This document shows, piece by piece, positions 17,677-26,353 of a DNA stretch of 64,000 nt. The position numbers and the translations under genes are program-made. How positions within the stretch are numbered: the stretch's first letter is position 1; every line of letters begins with the position of its first letter. The notes under the pieces are model-generated. The model was not told where the DNA came from, made no database searches, and saw nothing but the letters and a program-made list of their open reading frames with translations. Origin of the DNA: JASGDC01 sp047606545. Lineage in GTDB: Bacteria; Actinomycetota; Actinomycetes; Actinomycetales; Micrococcaceae. The DNA is taken from positions 1 to 64,000 of the forward strand of contig JASGEI010000020.1 in NCBI GenBank assembly GCA_047606545.1. Reading direction: 5' to 3'.

Positions 17677-18330
17677 TTAATCTTTAGCTACTTTCTTATC
17701 TGTACCATTAGGAAGAATAAGACCATTAGTCTTTGAAGTCGCTGCTTCAAAACGATCTTGGATATCTGCCCAGTTTACGATATCCCAGTATGCTTTCACA
17801 TAGTCTGCTTTAACGTTCTGATAATCGAGGTAGAAAGCATGCTCCCACATATCTAGCATGAGTAGTGGAATTGTACCAGTAGCTAGGTTTCCTTGGTGAT
17901 CATATAATTGTTCAATAATTAGCTTTTGACCTAACGAATCCCAAGCTAGAATTGACCAACCTGAACCTTGGATACCGAGTGCAGATGCTGTGAAGTGTGC
18001 ACGGAATGCATCAAATGAACCAAATTGATCATCAATTGCTGAACCTAGTTCACCAGTTGGCTTATCTCCGCCTTCTGGAGACATATTACGCCAAAATACA
18101 GTGTGGTTAACGTGTCCTGCCAAGTTAAAAGCTAAATCTTTTTGCAATTTATTAACATTTGCTAAGTCTTCTTTTTCGCGAGCTTCAGCAAGCTGCTCCA
18201 ATGCAGTGTTTGCACCCGTTACGTATGCCTGGTGATGTTTATCATGGTGAAGTTCCATAATTTTCCCAGAAATACTTGGTTCAAGAGCACCGTAATCGTA
18301 AGTTAAATCTGGAAGTGTATAGTCAGCCAT
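17677..18330 (-). CDS. sodA: Superoxide dismutase (Fe/Mn type)
   Basis: 217 aa, a cytoplasmic enzyme that dismutates superoxide. Metal ligands are visible: H28 (ELHHD), H76 (GHVNH), and D160 and H164 in the signature DMWEHAFY. Sequence alone does not settle Fe versus Mn. A strong AAGGAGG ribosome site lies 5 nt before the ATG. It sits alone between whiA and gap with its own terminator. Confidence 0.96.
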   Translation of the reverse strand: MADYTLPDLTYDYGALEPSISGKIMELHHDKHHQAYVTGANTALEQLAEAREKEDLANVNKLQKDLAFNLAGHVNHTVFWRNMSPEGGDKPTGELGSAIDDQFGSFDAFRAHFTASALGIQGSGWSILAWDSLGQKLIIEQLYDHQGNLATGTIPLLMLDMWEHAFYLDYQNVKADYVKAYWDIVNWADIQDRFEAATSKTNGLILPNGTDKKVAKD

Positions 18331-18507
18331 AATTGCCTCCTTGGATATAATAACAATAGGAATTTACCTATAAACCTAGACTAACAGAAACGTCAGTTTA
18401 ATTTAAGACCTAAAAACCTTCTCTAATGCACTCATTAATTTTGTTATCACAGCATCATCAAATAAGACAAAATCTTGGAAACTACGAGTGAATTCTTTCT
18501 TTGGTTT

Positions 18508-19491
18508 TTAACTTAAAAGAGTATCATCATCATTAACATTAGATTCGGTATCTGGAATGCCAAGTTCAGCAGCCCTTTTATCTGCCATTGCAAGTAACCT
18601 ACGAATACGCCCGGCAATTGCATCTTTTGTCAATGGTGGTTCAGCTAACCGACCTAATTCATCAAGACTAGCCTGTTTATGGGAAATACGTAGTTCTCCT
18701 GCATATTTAAGATGATCTGGTACTGAATCTTTCAAAATTTCCAAAGCACGCTCTACCCTAGCTCCAGCAACTACAGCTGCGTGAGCTGAACGTCGCAAAT
18801 TAGCATCATCGAAATTAGCTAATCTATTAGCAGTAGCACGCACTTCCCTACGGTGACGACGTTCTTCCCAATGTTCCATAGTTTCCAAAGCACCAATTTT
18901 TGTCAACATAGTGCTAATGGCATCTCCATCACGAATAACAACTTTATCAATACCACGTACTTCACGAGCTTTTGCAGTAACACCAAGACGACGAGCAATA
19001 CCAACCAAAGCTAATGCAGCTTCAGAGCCAGGACAAGTAATTTCTAAAGCAGATGAACGTCCTGGTTCAGTTAGTGAACCATGAGCTAGGAAAGCCCCTC
19101 GCCAAACGGCTTCTGCATCTTCACGAGATCCTTGCACTATAAAAGGAGGCAGACCACGTACTGGACGACCACGGCTATCTAATAAACCCGTTTGTCGAGC
19201 TAATGAATCACCATCACGCACAATTCGAATTACATAACGACTACCTTTACGGATACCGCCTGAAGATACTACGATAATTTCACTTTCATGGCCAAACATT
19301 TCGGCAATATCTTTACAGAGTCGTTTAGCTGCAGTGCCATGATCAATCTCAGCTTCGATTACAATTCTTCCTGAAATTATGTGAAGGCCACCAGAAAAAC
19401 GTAAAATGGCAGAAATCTCTGCTTTTCTACATGAAGACTTAGTTACTTCAATTTTTGCTAATTCATCTTTTACGTCTGTGGTCAACGCCAT
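18508..19491 (-). CDS. whiA: WhiA, DNA-binding cell-division/sporulation regulator
   Basis: 327 aa, the family length. The N-terminal half is the LAGLIDADG-homing-endonuclease-like fold without nuclease function (ELAKIEV, RKAEISAILRFSGG, RGAFLAHGSL); the C-terminus carries a helix-turn-helix (ISHKQASLDELGRLAEPPLTKDAI). WhiA controls sporulation septation in Streptomyces and division genes elsewhere. The ATG begins immediately after the yvcK stop (0 nt), in the conserved rapZ-yvcK-whiA order. Confidence 0.96.
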   Translation of the reverse strand: MALTTDVKDELAKIEVTKSSCRKAEISAILRFSGGLHIISGRIVIEAEIDHGTAAKRLCKDIAEMFGHESEIIVVSSGGIRKGSRYVIRIVRDGDSLARQTGLLDSRGRPVRGLPPFIVQGSREDAEAVWRGAFLAHGSLTEPGRSSALEITCPGSEAALALVGIARRLGVTAKAREVRGIDKVVIRDGDAISTMLTKIGALETMEHWEERRHRREVRATANRLANFDDANLRRSAHAAVVAGARVERALEILKDSVPDHLKYAGELRISHKQASLDELGRLAEPPLTKDAIAGRIRRLLAMADKRAAELGIPDTESNVNDDDTLLS

Positions 19492-20505
19492 TTATTTATT
19501 AACTCCTTGTTTTGAATCTTTAGTAAAGATTTCTTTATAGATTGCTGCTAACCGTAATGGGTCATGAACTTCAGAATGACTAATATGAGACAACCTATCC
19601 GCAACGACTTCAGCTCCAATTGCTGCTGCTTCTTTTTCAAAATTCGCAACATCTTCGATACTGTCTTTATTTACTATTATATAATCAAAATCGACGCCAG
19701 AAGCAATTTTGCCAAGAACTCCCAGATGATCTCCAGCTTTCATACCGGAAGTTTCATCATCATCAAGATTAATATTCATAGTGAAGCAAAGCTTTGCTTT
19801 TGAATCTATTAACGCTTGTTTAAGTTGTGGTAATAAGAAATGCGGTAATACTGAAGTATATAACGAACCAGGACCAACAATAATATAATCAGCCTCAGCA
19901 ATTGTCTGTAAAACTTCATCTGGAATTTTTGCATTTTTAGGTTCAATACGTAAATCTTTAATCGTTCCAGGAGCTTTAGCTAATGCATTTTGTCCTTTTA
20001 CTGTGGTTATTTCACCTTTGTGAATCAAATCGCCTTCGATATGGAGTGGTTCAACCGACATTGGTAGGACTTCGCCTTTGGCTTCAAGCAATCTAGCCGC
20101 CCAACGTAGCCCTTCGATAGGATCACCTAGTTGTTCCCATAATGCGACAATTAATAAATTACCAAGGCTATGACCATTTAGTTCATCAGAAGTATTAAAG
20201 CGATACTGCATCGTATTACGCCAAGTTTTACCCCAAATATCATCGTCGCAAAGAGCTGCAAGTGCCATCCTTAAGTCTCCCGGAGGTAGTAAATCAGGAC
20301 GTTCATTACGAAGACGCCCTGAACTACCACCATCATCAGCGACAGTCACTAATGCAGTCAACTCTGTAGTTAGAAGACGCATAGCTTTAAGTGAAGCATA
20401 TAATCCATGCCCACCACCGAGAGCTACAATTTTTGGATTAGTATCATTTTCAGTACCTGAATTAACGATATTAATTGGGCCGGTTGGCAGGTAATCAGAG
20501 GACAT
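19492..20505 (-). CDS. yvcK: YvcK/CuvA-family gluconeogenesis and morphology factor
   Basis: 337 aa. It starts with KIVALGGGHGLYASLKAMR, the glycine-rich UDP-sugar-binding motif of the YvcK/CofD-like family; VTVADDGGSSGRLR and IVGPGSLYTSVLPHFLLP are further family marks. Family members support growth on gluconeogenic carbon and cell-wall synthesis. It is 1 nt downstream of rapZ and directly abuts whiA, so the three are co-translated. Confidence 0.95.
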   Translation of the reverse strand: MSSDYLPTGPINIVNSGTENDTNPKIVALGGGHGLYASLKAMRLLTTELTALVTVADDGGSSGRLRNERPDLLPPGDLRMALAALCDDDIWGKTWRNTMQYRFNTSDELNGHSLGNLLIVALWEQLGDPIEGLRWAARLLEAKGEVLPMSVEPLHIEGDLIHKGEITTVKGQNALAKAPGTIKDLRIEPKNAKIPDEVLQTIAEADYIIVGPGSLYTSVLPHFLLPQLKQALIDSKAKLCFTMNINLDDDETSGMKAGDHLGVLGKIASGVDFDYIIVNKDSIEDVANFEKEAAAIGAEVVADRLSHISHSEVHDPLRLAAIYKEIFTKDSKQGVNK

Positions 20506-20506
20506 G

Positions 20507-21376
20507 TTAGTTACGTCCTATATCTCGGTGTGCAACAGTAACTTCTACATTAGGGAAAGTGCTAATCCGTTTAGCAATTTCCAGTGTCATTGCTACCGAA
20601 CGGTGTTTACCACCAGTACATCCAATTGCAAAGGTGGCATAATTTTTATTTTCAACTAAATAACCTTCACAAACCGGACGTAATGCTGCAACGTAATTAT
20701 CTGTAAACTCATCAACACCATCTTGTTTTAATACATAAGAACTAACTTCTTTATCAAGACCAGTCTTCGGTCTCAACTCTGGAACCCAGTGTGGGTTAGG
20801 AATAAAGCGAACATCAGCGACATAGTGCGCATCCATTGGAATACCATGTTTAAAACCAAAACTCATGACAGTAACACGTAATTTACTTGCAGTGTTACCA
20901 GTATAGATTTTTACAACTTCTTGAGAAAATTCATGTACGTTTAAATTTGAAGTATCAAGGACAGTATCTGCTAAGGAACGCATTGATGCTAGAAAATTAC
21001 GTTCTTCGGAAATGCCATCCAAAATTGTGCCATCAGCTTGTAATGGATGAGGACGACGAGCTAATTCATAACGTTTAATTAATACTTGATCACTAGCATC
21101 TAAGAATAAAATTTTAAATTCTAAACCATTAGCACGTAAATCTTTAAGTACTTTTTCAGTATCTGCTGAATAATGCTTACCACGGGCATCTACCAAAATC
21201 GCTAATTTTTTATTGTTTTGTGGAAACTCAATAACCATGTCATATAGCACCGGTAACATTTGTGGTGGTAGGTTATCTACTACATACCAGCCTTGATCTT
21301 CTAAGGCATTACCCGCTGTAGAACGACCAGCCCCAGACATACCAGTAACTACTAGTAATTCAACTTCTTGATTCAT
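20507..21376 (-). CDS. rapZ: RapZ-family RNase adapter/nucleotide-binding protein
   Basis: 289 aa. N-terminal P-loop GMSGAGRST (12-20), with Arg in place of Lys as is common in actinobacterial homologues; the following WYVVDNLPPQML is the family signature; the C-terminal domain has FAIGCTGGKHRSV and AHRD. In E. coli RapZ adapts RNase E to GlmZ; the role in actinobacteria is not settled. Its start overlaps the uvrC stop (ATGA). Confidence 0.95.
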   Translation of the reverse strand: MNQEVELLVVTGMSGAGRSTAGNALEDQGWYVVDNLPPQMLPVLYDMVIEFPQNNKKLAILVDARGKHYSADTEKVLKDLRANGLEFKILFLDASDQVLIKRYELARRPHPLQADGTILDGISEERNFLASMRSLADTVLDTSNLNVHEFSQEVVKIYTGNTASKLRVTVMSFGFKHGIPMDAHYVADVRFIPNPHWVPELRPKTGLDKEVSSYVLKQDGVDEFTDNYVAALRPVCEGYLVENKNYATFAIGCTGGKHRSVAMTLEIAKRISTFPNVEVTVAHRDIGRN

Positions 21377-23280
21377 GATTCTATGATCTCACCCGTTTCC
21401 GTATCTATAACAGTGGAAGCATCTTCAGAGTTGTTGAAGTATGTTAAAAGTGTATCAGCTTGTGTAGGTCCTATTCCAGAAACTTCTAAAAGTTCTTCCT
21501 TTGTAGCAGCTTTTAGTTTCTTTATTGAACCAAATTTTCTTAGCAATGCTTTCTGCTTTATAGGACCAATTCCAGGAAGCTCATCAAAAATAGACTCAAT
21601 CATTGATTTAGCCCGTTTTTTACGATGGAAAGTAATTGCAAAGCGATGGGCTTCATCACGTAAACGTTGCACTAAAAATAATGCTTGAGAACCACGTGGA
21701 AGAATAATTGGGAAATCTTCATCAGCTCTCCAGATTTCTTCTAAGCGTTTAGCCAAACCAACTACAGTAATTTCATCAGTTAAAGCTAAATCATCAATTG
21801 CTTGTTGAGCAGCATTTACTTGAGGCTGTCCGCCATCAACTACTAAAAGCTGTGGTGGATATCTAAACTTCTCTTTTTGCTCTATATAATTCTTAAAGCG
21901 GCGACTAACTACATCATACATAGCAGCTGTATCATCTCGTGCGGCATCTCCAGTTACATTAAATTTACGATATTCGCCTCGTTTTGAAATACCATCTTCG
22001 ACAACTACAAGCGAAGCCACTACGTTAGTGCCTTGAATATGTGAAATGTCAATACTTTCGATACGTAATGGACTATCTGGAAGTTCTAAATAATCTTGTA
22101 ATTCTTGTAATGCCAAAGACCTATTGGTAATATCTCCGGCACGCTTCATTTTATTTAAACGCAACGATTCTTTAGCATTTTCAAGGACAGTCTCTAGCAA
22201 ATTTGCTTTATCACCACGTTTTGGAATATGAAATTTTACATTTGCGTTACGTAATGTTTGCAACCATTGTGCCAGGATATCTGCATTATCTGGCAATTTT
22301 GGTAACCATATTTCTGGTGGAATTTCATCAGAACTTTCGTCACCATAAACCTGTTGCAATAAGTGTGAATATATTTCTTTTGTAGTCAGGTTTTCAGTTT
22401 TTTCGACAATCCAACCACGTTGCCCCCGTACTCTACCACCTCGGACATGAAATACTTGAGCCGCAGCTTCCAAATCATCCTCAGCAAGAGCAAAAATATC
22501 AGCATCAATATCTTGTGAAAGTACTAAAGCATTGCGCTCAAAAGCATCTTTTAAGACTTGAATATCGTCACGATACTTTGCAGCTGCTTCAAAATCTAAA
22601 GCGTCAGATGCGGCCTGCATTTTTTGCTCTAACGGTGTGATAAATTGTTTTGCTTTACCTGACATAAACTGAGCGAATTGTTTTGCCATTAAGTAATGAT
22701 CTTCCTGAGAAATTCTACCCACACAGGGAGCTGCACATTTGTCAATGTAGCCCAATAGACAAGGACGCCCAGAAGACTTAGCTCGATTAAAAACACCCTT
22801 TGTACAAGTACGCACCGGAAAAACTTTAAGCAACATATCTAACATCTCATTAACTGTCCATGCTTTTACATAGGGACCAAAATACTTAATGTTTTTCTTA
22901 CGTGGTCCACGAGTTACAAAAACCCTTGGATATTCCTCTTTCAAAGTAATGGCAAGATATGGGTAAGATTTATCATCTTTAAACATCACGTTAAACCTAG
23001 GATCATATTCTTTAATCCAGGTATATTCCAGTTGTAATGCTTCACGTTCAGTACCAACTACAGTCCACTTAACTTTTTGAGCAGTAGTTACCATTGCATA
23101 AGTACGTGGATGCAATTTTTCAAGATTTGCAAAGTAAGAATTTAAACGATTACGTAAATTCTTGGCTTTACCTACATAAATTACCCGTCCATGTTTATCA
23201 AAAAATCGATAAACACCTGGTGAAGTTGGGATTTCACCACTTTGTGGTCGATAGCTTAATTCAGTATTCATCATAATCAC
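21373..23280 (-). CDS. uvrC: Excinuclease ABC subunit UvrC
   Basis: 635 aa. It makes both incisions in nucleotide excision repair. N-terminal GIY-YIG nuclease (GVYRFFDKHGRVIYVGKAKNL), a UVR motif (ALDFEAAAKYRDDI), an RNase H-like C-terminal nuclease (ESIDISHIQG, VVDGGQPQV), and helix-hairpin-helix repeats (LPGIGPIKQKALL, VSGIGPTQADTLL). The start could be the first ATG or either of two ATGs 2-3 codons inside. It lies 3 nt after uvrA. Confidence 0.97.
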   Translation of the reverse strand: MIMMNTELSYRPQSGEIPTSPGVYRFFDKHGRVIYVGKAKNLRNRLNSYFANLEKLHPRTYAMVTTAQKVKWTVVGTEREALQLEYTWIKEYDPRFNVMFKDDKSYPYLAITLKEEYPRVFVTRGPRKKNIKYFGPYVKAWTVNEMLDMLLKVFPVRTCTKGVFNRAKSSGRPCLLGYIDKCAAPCVGRISQEDHYLMAKQFAQFMSGKAKQFITPLEQKMQAASDALDFEAAAKYRDDIQVLKDAFERNALVLSQDIDADIFALAEDDLEAAAQVFHVRGGRVRGQRGWIVEKTENLTTKEIYSHLLQQVYGDESSDEIPPEIWLPKLPDNADILAQWLQTLRNANVKFHIPKRGDKANLLETVLENAKESLRLNKMKRAGDITNRSLALQELQDYLELPDSPLRIESIDISHIQGTNVVASLVVVEDGISKRGEYRKFNVTGDAARDDTAAMYDVVSRRFKNYIEQKEKFRYPPQLLVVDGGQPQVNAAQQAIDDLALTDEITVVGLAKRLEEIWRADEDFPIILPRGSQALFLVQRLRDEAHRFAITFHRKKRAKSMIESIFDELPGIGPIKQKALLRKFGSIKKLKAATKEELLEVSGIGPTQADTLLTYFNNSEDASTVIDTETGEIIES

Positions 23281-23283
23281 AAT

Positions 23284-26157
23284 TTATAGAATTTCAGCTA
23301 AGAACTTTCCAGTATAACTAGCTTCTTTTTTAGCTACCTGTTCAGGAGTGCCTTCAGCAACAATAGTGCCACCTCCAGAACCACCTTCGGGGCCTAAATC
23401 AATTAACCAATCTGCAGATTTAATAACATCAAGATTATGCTCAATAGTGATAACAGTATTTCCTTTTTCTACTAGCCCTTGTAAAACCAGTAATAGTTTA
23501 CGAATATCTTCAAAATGTAGCCCAGTAGTAGGCTCATCAAGGACATAAATACTACGACCGTTCGACCGTTTTTGCAATTCACTTGCTAATTTTACCCGCT
23601 GTGCTTCACCACCTGAAAGGGTAGTCGCAGGCTGACCCAAACGAACATATCCAAGCCCTACATCTACCAAAGTATTTAGATGTCGAGAAATCGGTGCAAA
23701 ACTTTCAAAGAATTTTGCCGCTTCTTCAATTGGCATTGCTAATACTTCAGAAATATTCTTACCTTTATATTTAACCTCTAGTGTTTCTCGGTTATAACGA
23801 GCTCCGTTACAAATTTCACAAGGTACATACACATCTGGCAGGAAATTCATTTCAATCTTTAAAGTCCCATCGCCAGAACAAGCTTCACAACGTCCACCTT
23901 TAACGTTAAATGAGAATCTACCTGGTTGGTAGCCACGTAGTTTAGCTTCTGGAGTTTCTGCAAAAAGCCGACGGATATGATCAAAAACCCCAGTGTAAGT
24001 AGCTGGATTAGAACGTGGTGTCCTACCAATTGGGCTTTGATCTACATGGATTACTTTATCTAAATGTTCTAGTCCTGTAATCCTCTTATGGCGTCCAGGT
24101 ACTTGTTTTGCTCCATTTAATTTCTCTGCTAGATGTTTATATAAAATTTCATTTACAAGTGTAGATTTACCAGAACCACTAACCCCAGTTATTGCAGTGA
24201 ATACTCCTAGTGGAAAAGCTGCAGAAACATGCTTTAGGTTATTTTCATAAGCATCAATAATTTTAACTACTCGTTTCTTATCAATTTTTCGGCGCTTCTT
24301 TGGTAATTCAATTTCTCTACGTCCAGCAAGGTAGTCAGCAGTTATAGATTTTTTATTAGTTAATAACTTTTTGTAACTACCTGAATGGACTACATCTCCG
24401 CCATGCTCTCCAGCCCCTGGTCCAATATCAACAATCCAATCTGCTTCACGAATGGTATCTTCATCGTGTTCTACCACAATCAAAGTATTACCAAGATTAC
24501 GTAGTCGCATTAGAGTATCAATCAAACGTCGATTATCTCGCTGATGTAAGCCAATTGATGGTTCATCTAAGACATAAAGTACACCAACCAAGCCAGAACC
24601 AATCTGGGTAGCAAGACGAATACGCTGTGCTTCACCACCAGAAAGTGTGCCTGAAGCTCTTGAAAGTGTAAGATAATCTAAACCCACATCTAATAAGAAT
24701 CGTAATCTAGCTTGAATTTCTCGCAATACCTGTTCAGCGATCTTCGCTTGTCTTGAATTTAATATCAATGAATTCAAAAGTGCAGAACACTCATCAATAG
24801 GTAAAGCAGAAACTTCTGCAATAGATTTACCATTAATTAACACATTTAATGCGGAAGGATTTAGCCTAGCCCCTTTACAAGTAGGACAAGGTTCTTCACG
24901 CATGTAACCTTCATATCGAGCACGGGCATAATCAGATTCTGTTTCATTGTGCTTACGCAAAATATACTCTACGACTCCTTCAAAACCTGAAGTATAACGA
25001 CGTTCTCTACCGAAGCGATTACGATATGAAACCGTTACTTTGAAATCTTTTCCATACAAAATAGCATCACGATGCACTTTTTTAAGTTTCTTAAACGGAG
25101 TATCCATTTTAAAACCAATATCATCACCTAAAGCTTTTAACTGACGCCCCCAGTATTGTGCAGTTGCTTTGCCAAGGTACCAAGGTGCGATAGCCCCTTC
25201 ATCTAAAGATAAATCTTTATCCGGAACTACTAAATCTGGATCCACGACTAACTTACTACCAATACCACTGCACGCAGGACAAGCTCCGAATGGGTTGTTG
25301 AAAGAGAACGAACGAGGTTCAATTTCATCTAATTCTAATTGATGTTCATTTGGACATGCTAGATGCTCAGAAAAATTACGACGACGCTCAGAATTATCTT
25401 CAGCTTTATCAACAAAATCAATTACAACTCGCCCATCGGCAAGTTCAAGTGCTGTCTCTATAGAACCAGTTAAACGACGTTCATAGTCTCCCTTTGCCAC
25501 CAACCTATCGACAATAACTTCGATTGTATGTTTGTATGTTTTGGCAAGTTTTGGTGGATCAGTAAGTTCTATTCGTTTTCCATCAATCAAAGCACGCGAA
25601 TAACCTTTTTTACTCAACTCTCCTAGTAAATCTACAAACTCACCTTTACGTTGACGCACTACTGGAGCTAAAATCTGGAATCGAGTCCGTTCTTCAAGTT
25701 TTAACAGCTGATCAACAATATCTTGAGCAGATTGGGATTCAACTGCTTCACCACAAAATGGACAATGTGGCACTCCTACTCTTGCCCAAAGCAAACGCAT
25801 ATAATCATAAATCTCGGTAATAGTACCAACAGTAGAACGTGGGTTTTTACTAGTAGATTTTTGATCAATAGAAACTGCAGGAGATAGTCCTTCAATTAAA
25901 TCTACATCAGGTTTATCTACTTGCCCTAAGAACTGTCTAGCATATGCAGATAAGGATTCTACATAACGGCGTTGACCTTCAGCAAAAATCGTATCAAATG
26001 CTAATGATGATTTACCTGAGCCAGAAAGCCCAGTAAAAACAATCATAGCGTTACGCGGTATTTTAATATCTACACTGTTTAGATTATGCTCTCTAGCACC
26101 TTTAACAACCAGATGCGTATGTTCATTTTTTATCCGCTTCGCCATTAACCTATCCAT
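23284..26157 (-). CDS. uvrA: Excinuclease ABC subunit UvrA
   Basis: 957 aa, a twin ABC-type ATPase that finds DNA lesions. Walker A motifs GLSGSGKSS (near residue 44) and GVSGSGKST (second half), two LSGGEAQR signatures, and zinc modules including CEACSGDG...CEICNGAR are present. The first zinc module reads ACPNEH where many bacteria have CPxCG, a variant usual in actinobacteria. The start may be the first ATG or the ATG four codons in (MAKRIK). It heads the uvrA-uvrC-rapZ-yvcK-whiA block; uvrB lies 18 kb away. Confidence 0.97.
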   Translation of the reverse strand: MDRLMAKRIKNEHTHLVVKGAREHNLNSVDIKIPRNAMIVFTGLSGSGKSSLAFDTIFAEGQRRYVESLSAYARQFLGQVDKPDVDLIEGLSPAVSIDQKSTSKNPRSTVGTITEIYDYMRLLWARVGVPHCPFCGEAVESQSAQDIVDQLLKLEERTRFQILAPVVRQRKGEFVDLLGELSKKGYSRALIDGKRIELTDPPKLAKTYKHTIEVIVDRLVAKGDYERRLTGSIETALELADGRVVIDFVDKAEDNSERRRNFSEHLACPNEHQLELDEIEPRSFSFNNPFGACPACSGIGSKLVVDPDLVVPDKDLSLDEGAIAPWYLGKATAQYWGRQLKALGDDIGFKMDTPFKKLKKVHRDAILYGKDFKVTVSYRNRFGRERRYTSGFEGVVEYILRKHNETESDYARARYEGYMREEPCPTCKGARLNPSALNVLINGKSIAEVSALPIDECSALLNSLILNSRQAKIAEQVLREIQARLRFLLDVGLDYLTLSRASGTLSGGEAQRIRLATQIGSGLVGVLYVLDEPSIGLHQRDNRRLIDTLMRLRNLGNTLIVVEHDEDTIREADWIVDIGPGAGEHGGDVVHSGSYKKLLTNKKSITADYLAGRREIELPKKRRKIDKKRVVKIIDAYENNLKHVSAAFPLGVFTAITGVSGSGKSTLVNEILYKHLAEKLNGAKQVPGRHKRITGLEHLDKVIHVDQSPIGRTPRSNPATYTGVFDHIRRLFAETPEAKLRGYQPGRFSFNVKGGRCEACSGDGTLKIEMNFLPDVYVPCEICNGARYNRETLEVKYKGKNISEVLAMPIEEAAKFFESFAPISRHLNTLVDVGLGYVRLGQPATTLSGGEAQRVKLASELQKRSNGRSIYVLDEPTTGLHFEDIRKLLLVLQGLVEKGNTVITIEHNLDVIKSADWLIDLGPEGGSGGGTIVAEGTPEQVAKKEASYTGKFLAEIL

Positions 26158-26353
26158 TATCCCTTTTTAGAAAGTATGTTCTAATTGCTGCTCTTTTACT
26201 AGTCTAACTAATTAAAAAACTAACAGCAATAGTCTAAATAATACTTTGTACTATGCCTACAAATTTAAAGTTCTTTAATAGTGCTAAACTAACTATTTAG
26301 TGTTGAGTTAGGTATTGTGCTGGGAGTTAGCGGAAAAAGCTAGTTAGGTGTTC

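Noticed and set aside
21316..21345. RapZ P-loop with Arg instead of Lys (GMSGAGRST) as a broken site
   Set aside because: Arg at this place is common in actinobacterial RapZ proteins, so it is probably not a defect.
25330..25420. UvrA first zinc module apparently missing a Cys pair (ACPNEH)
   Set aside because: This is a lineage variant in actinobacteria; the second zinc module and both ATPase sites are intact.
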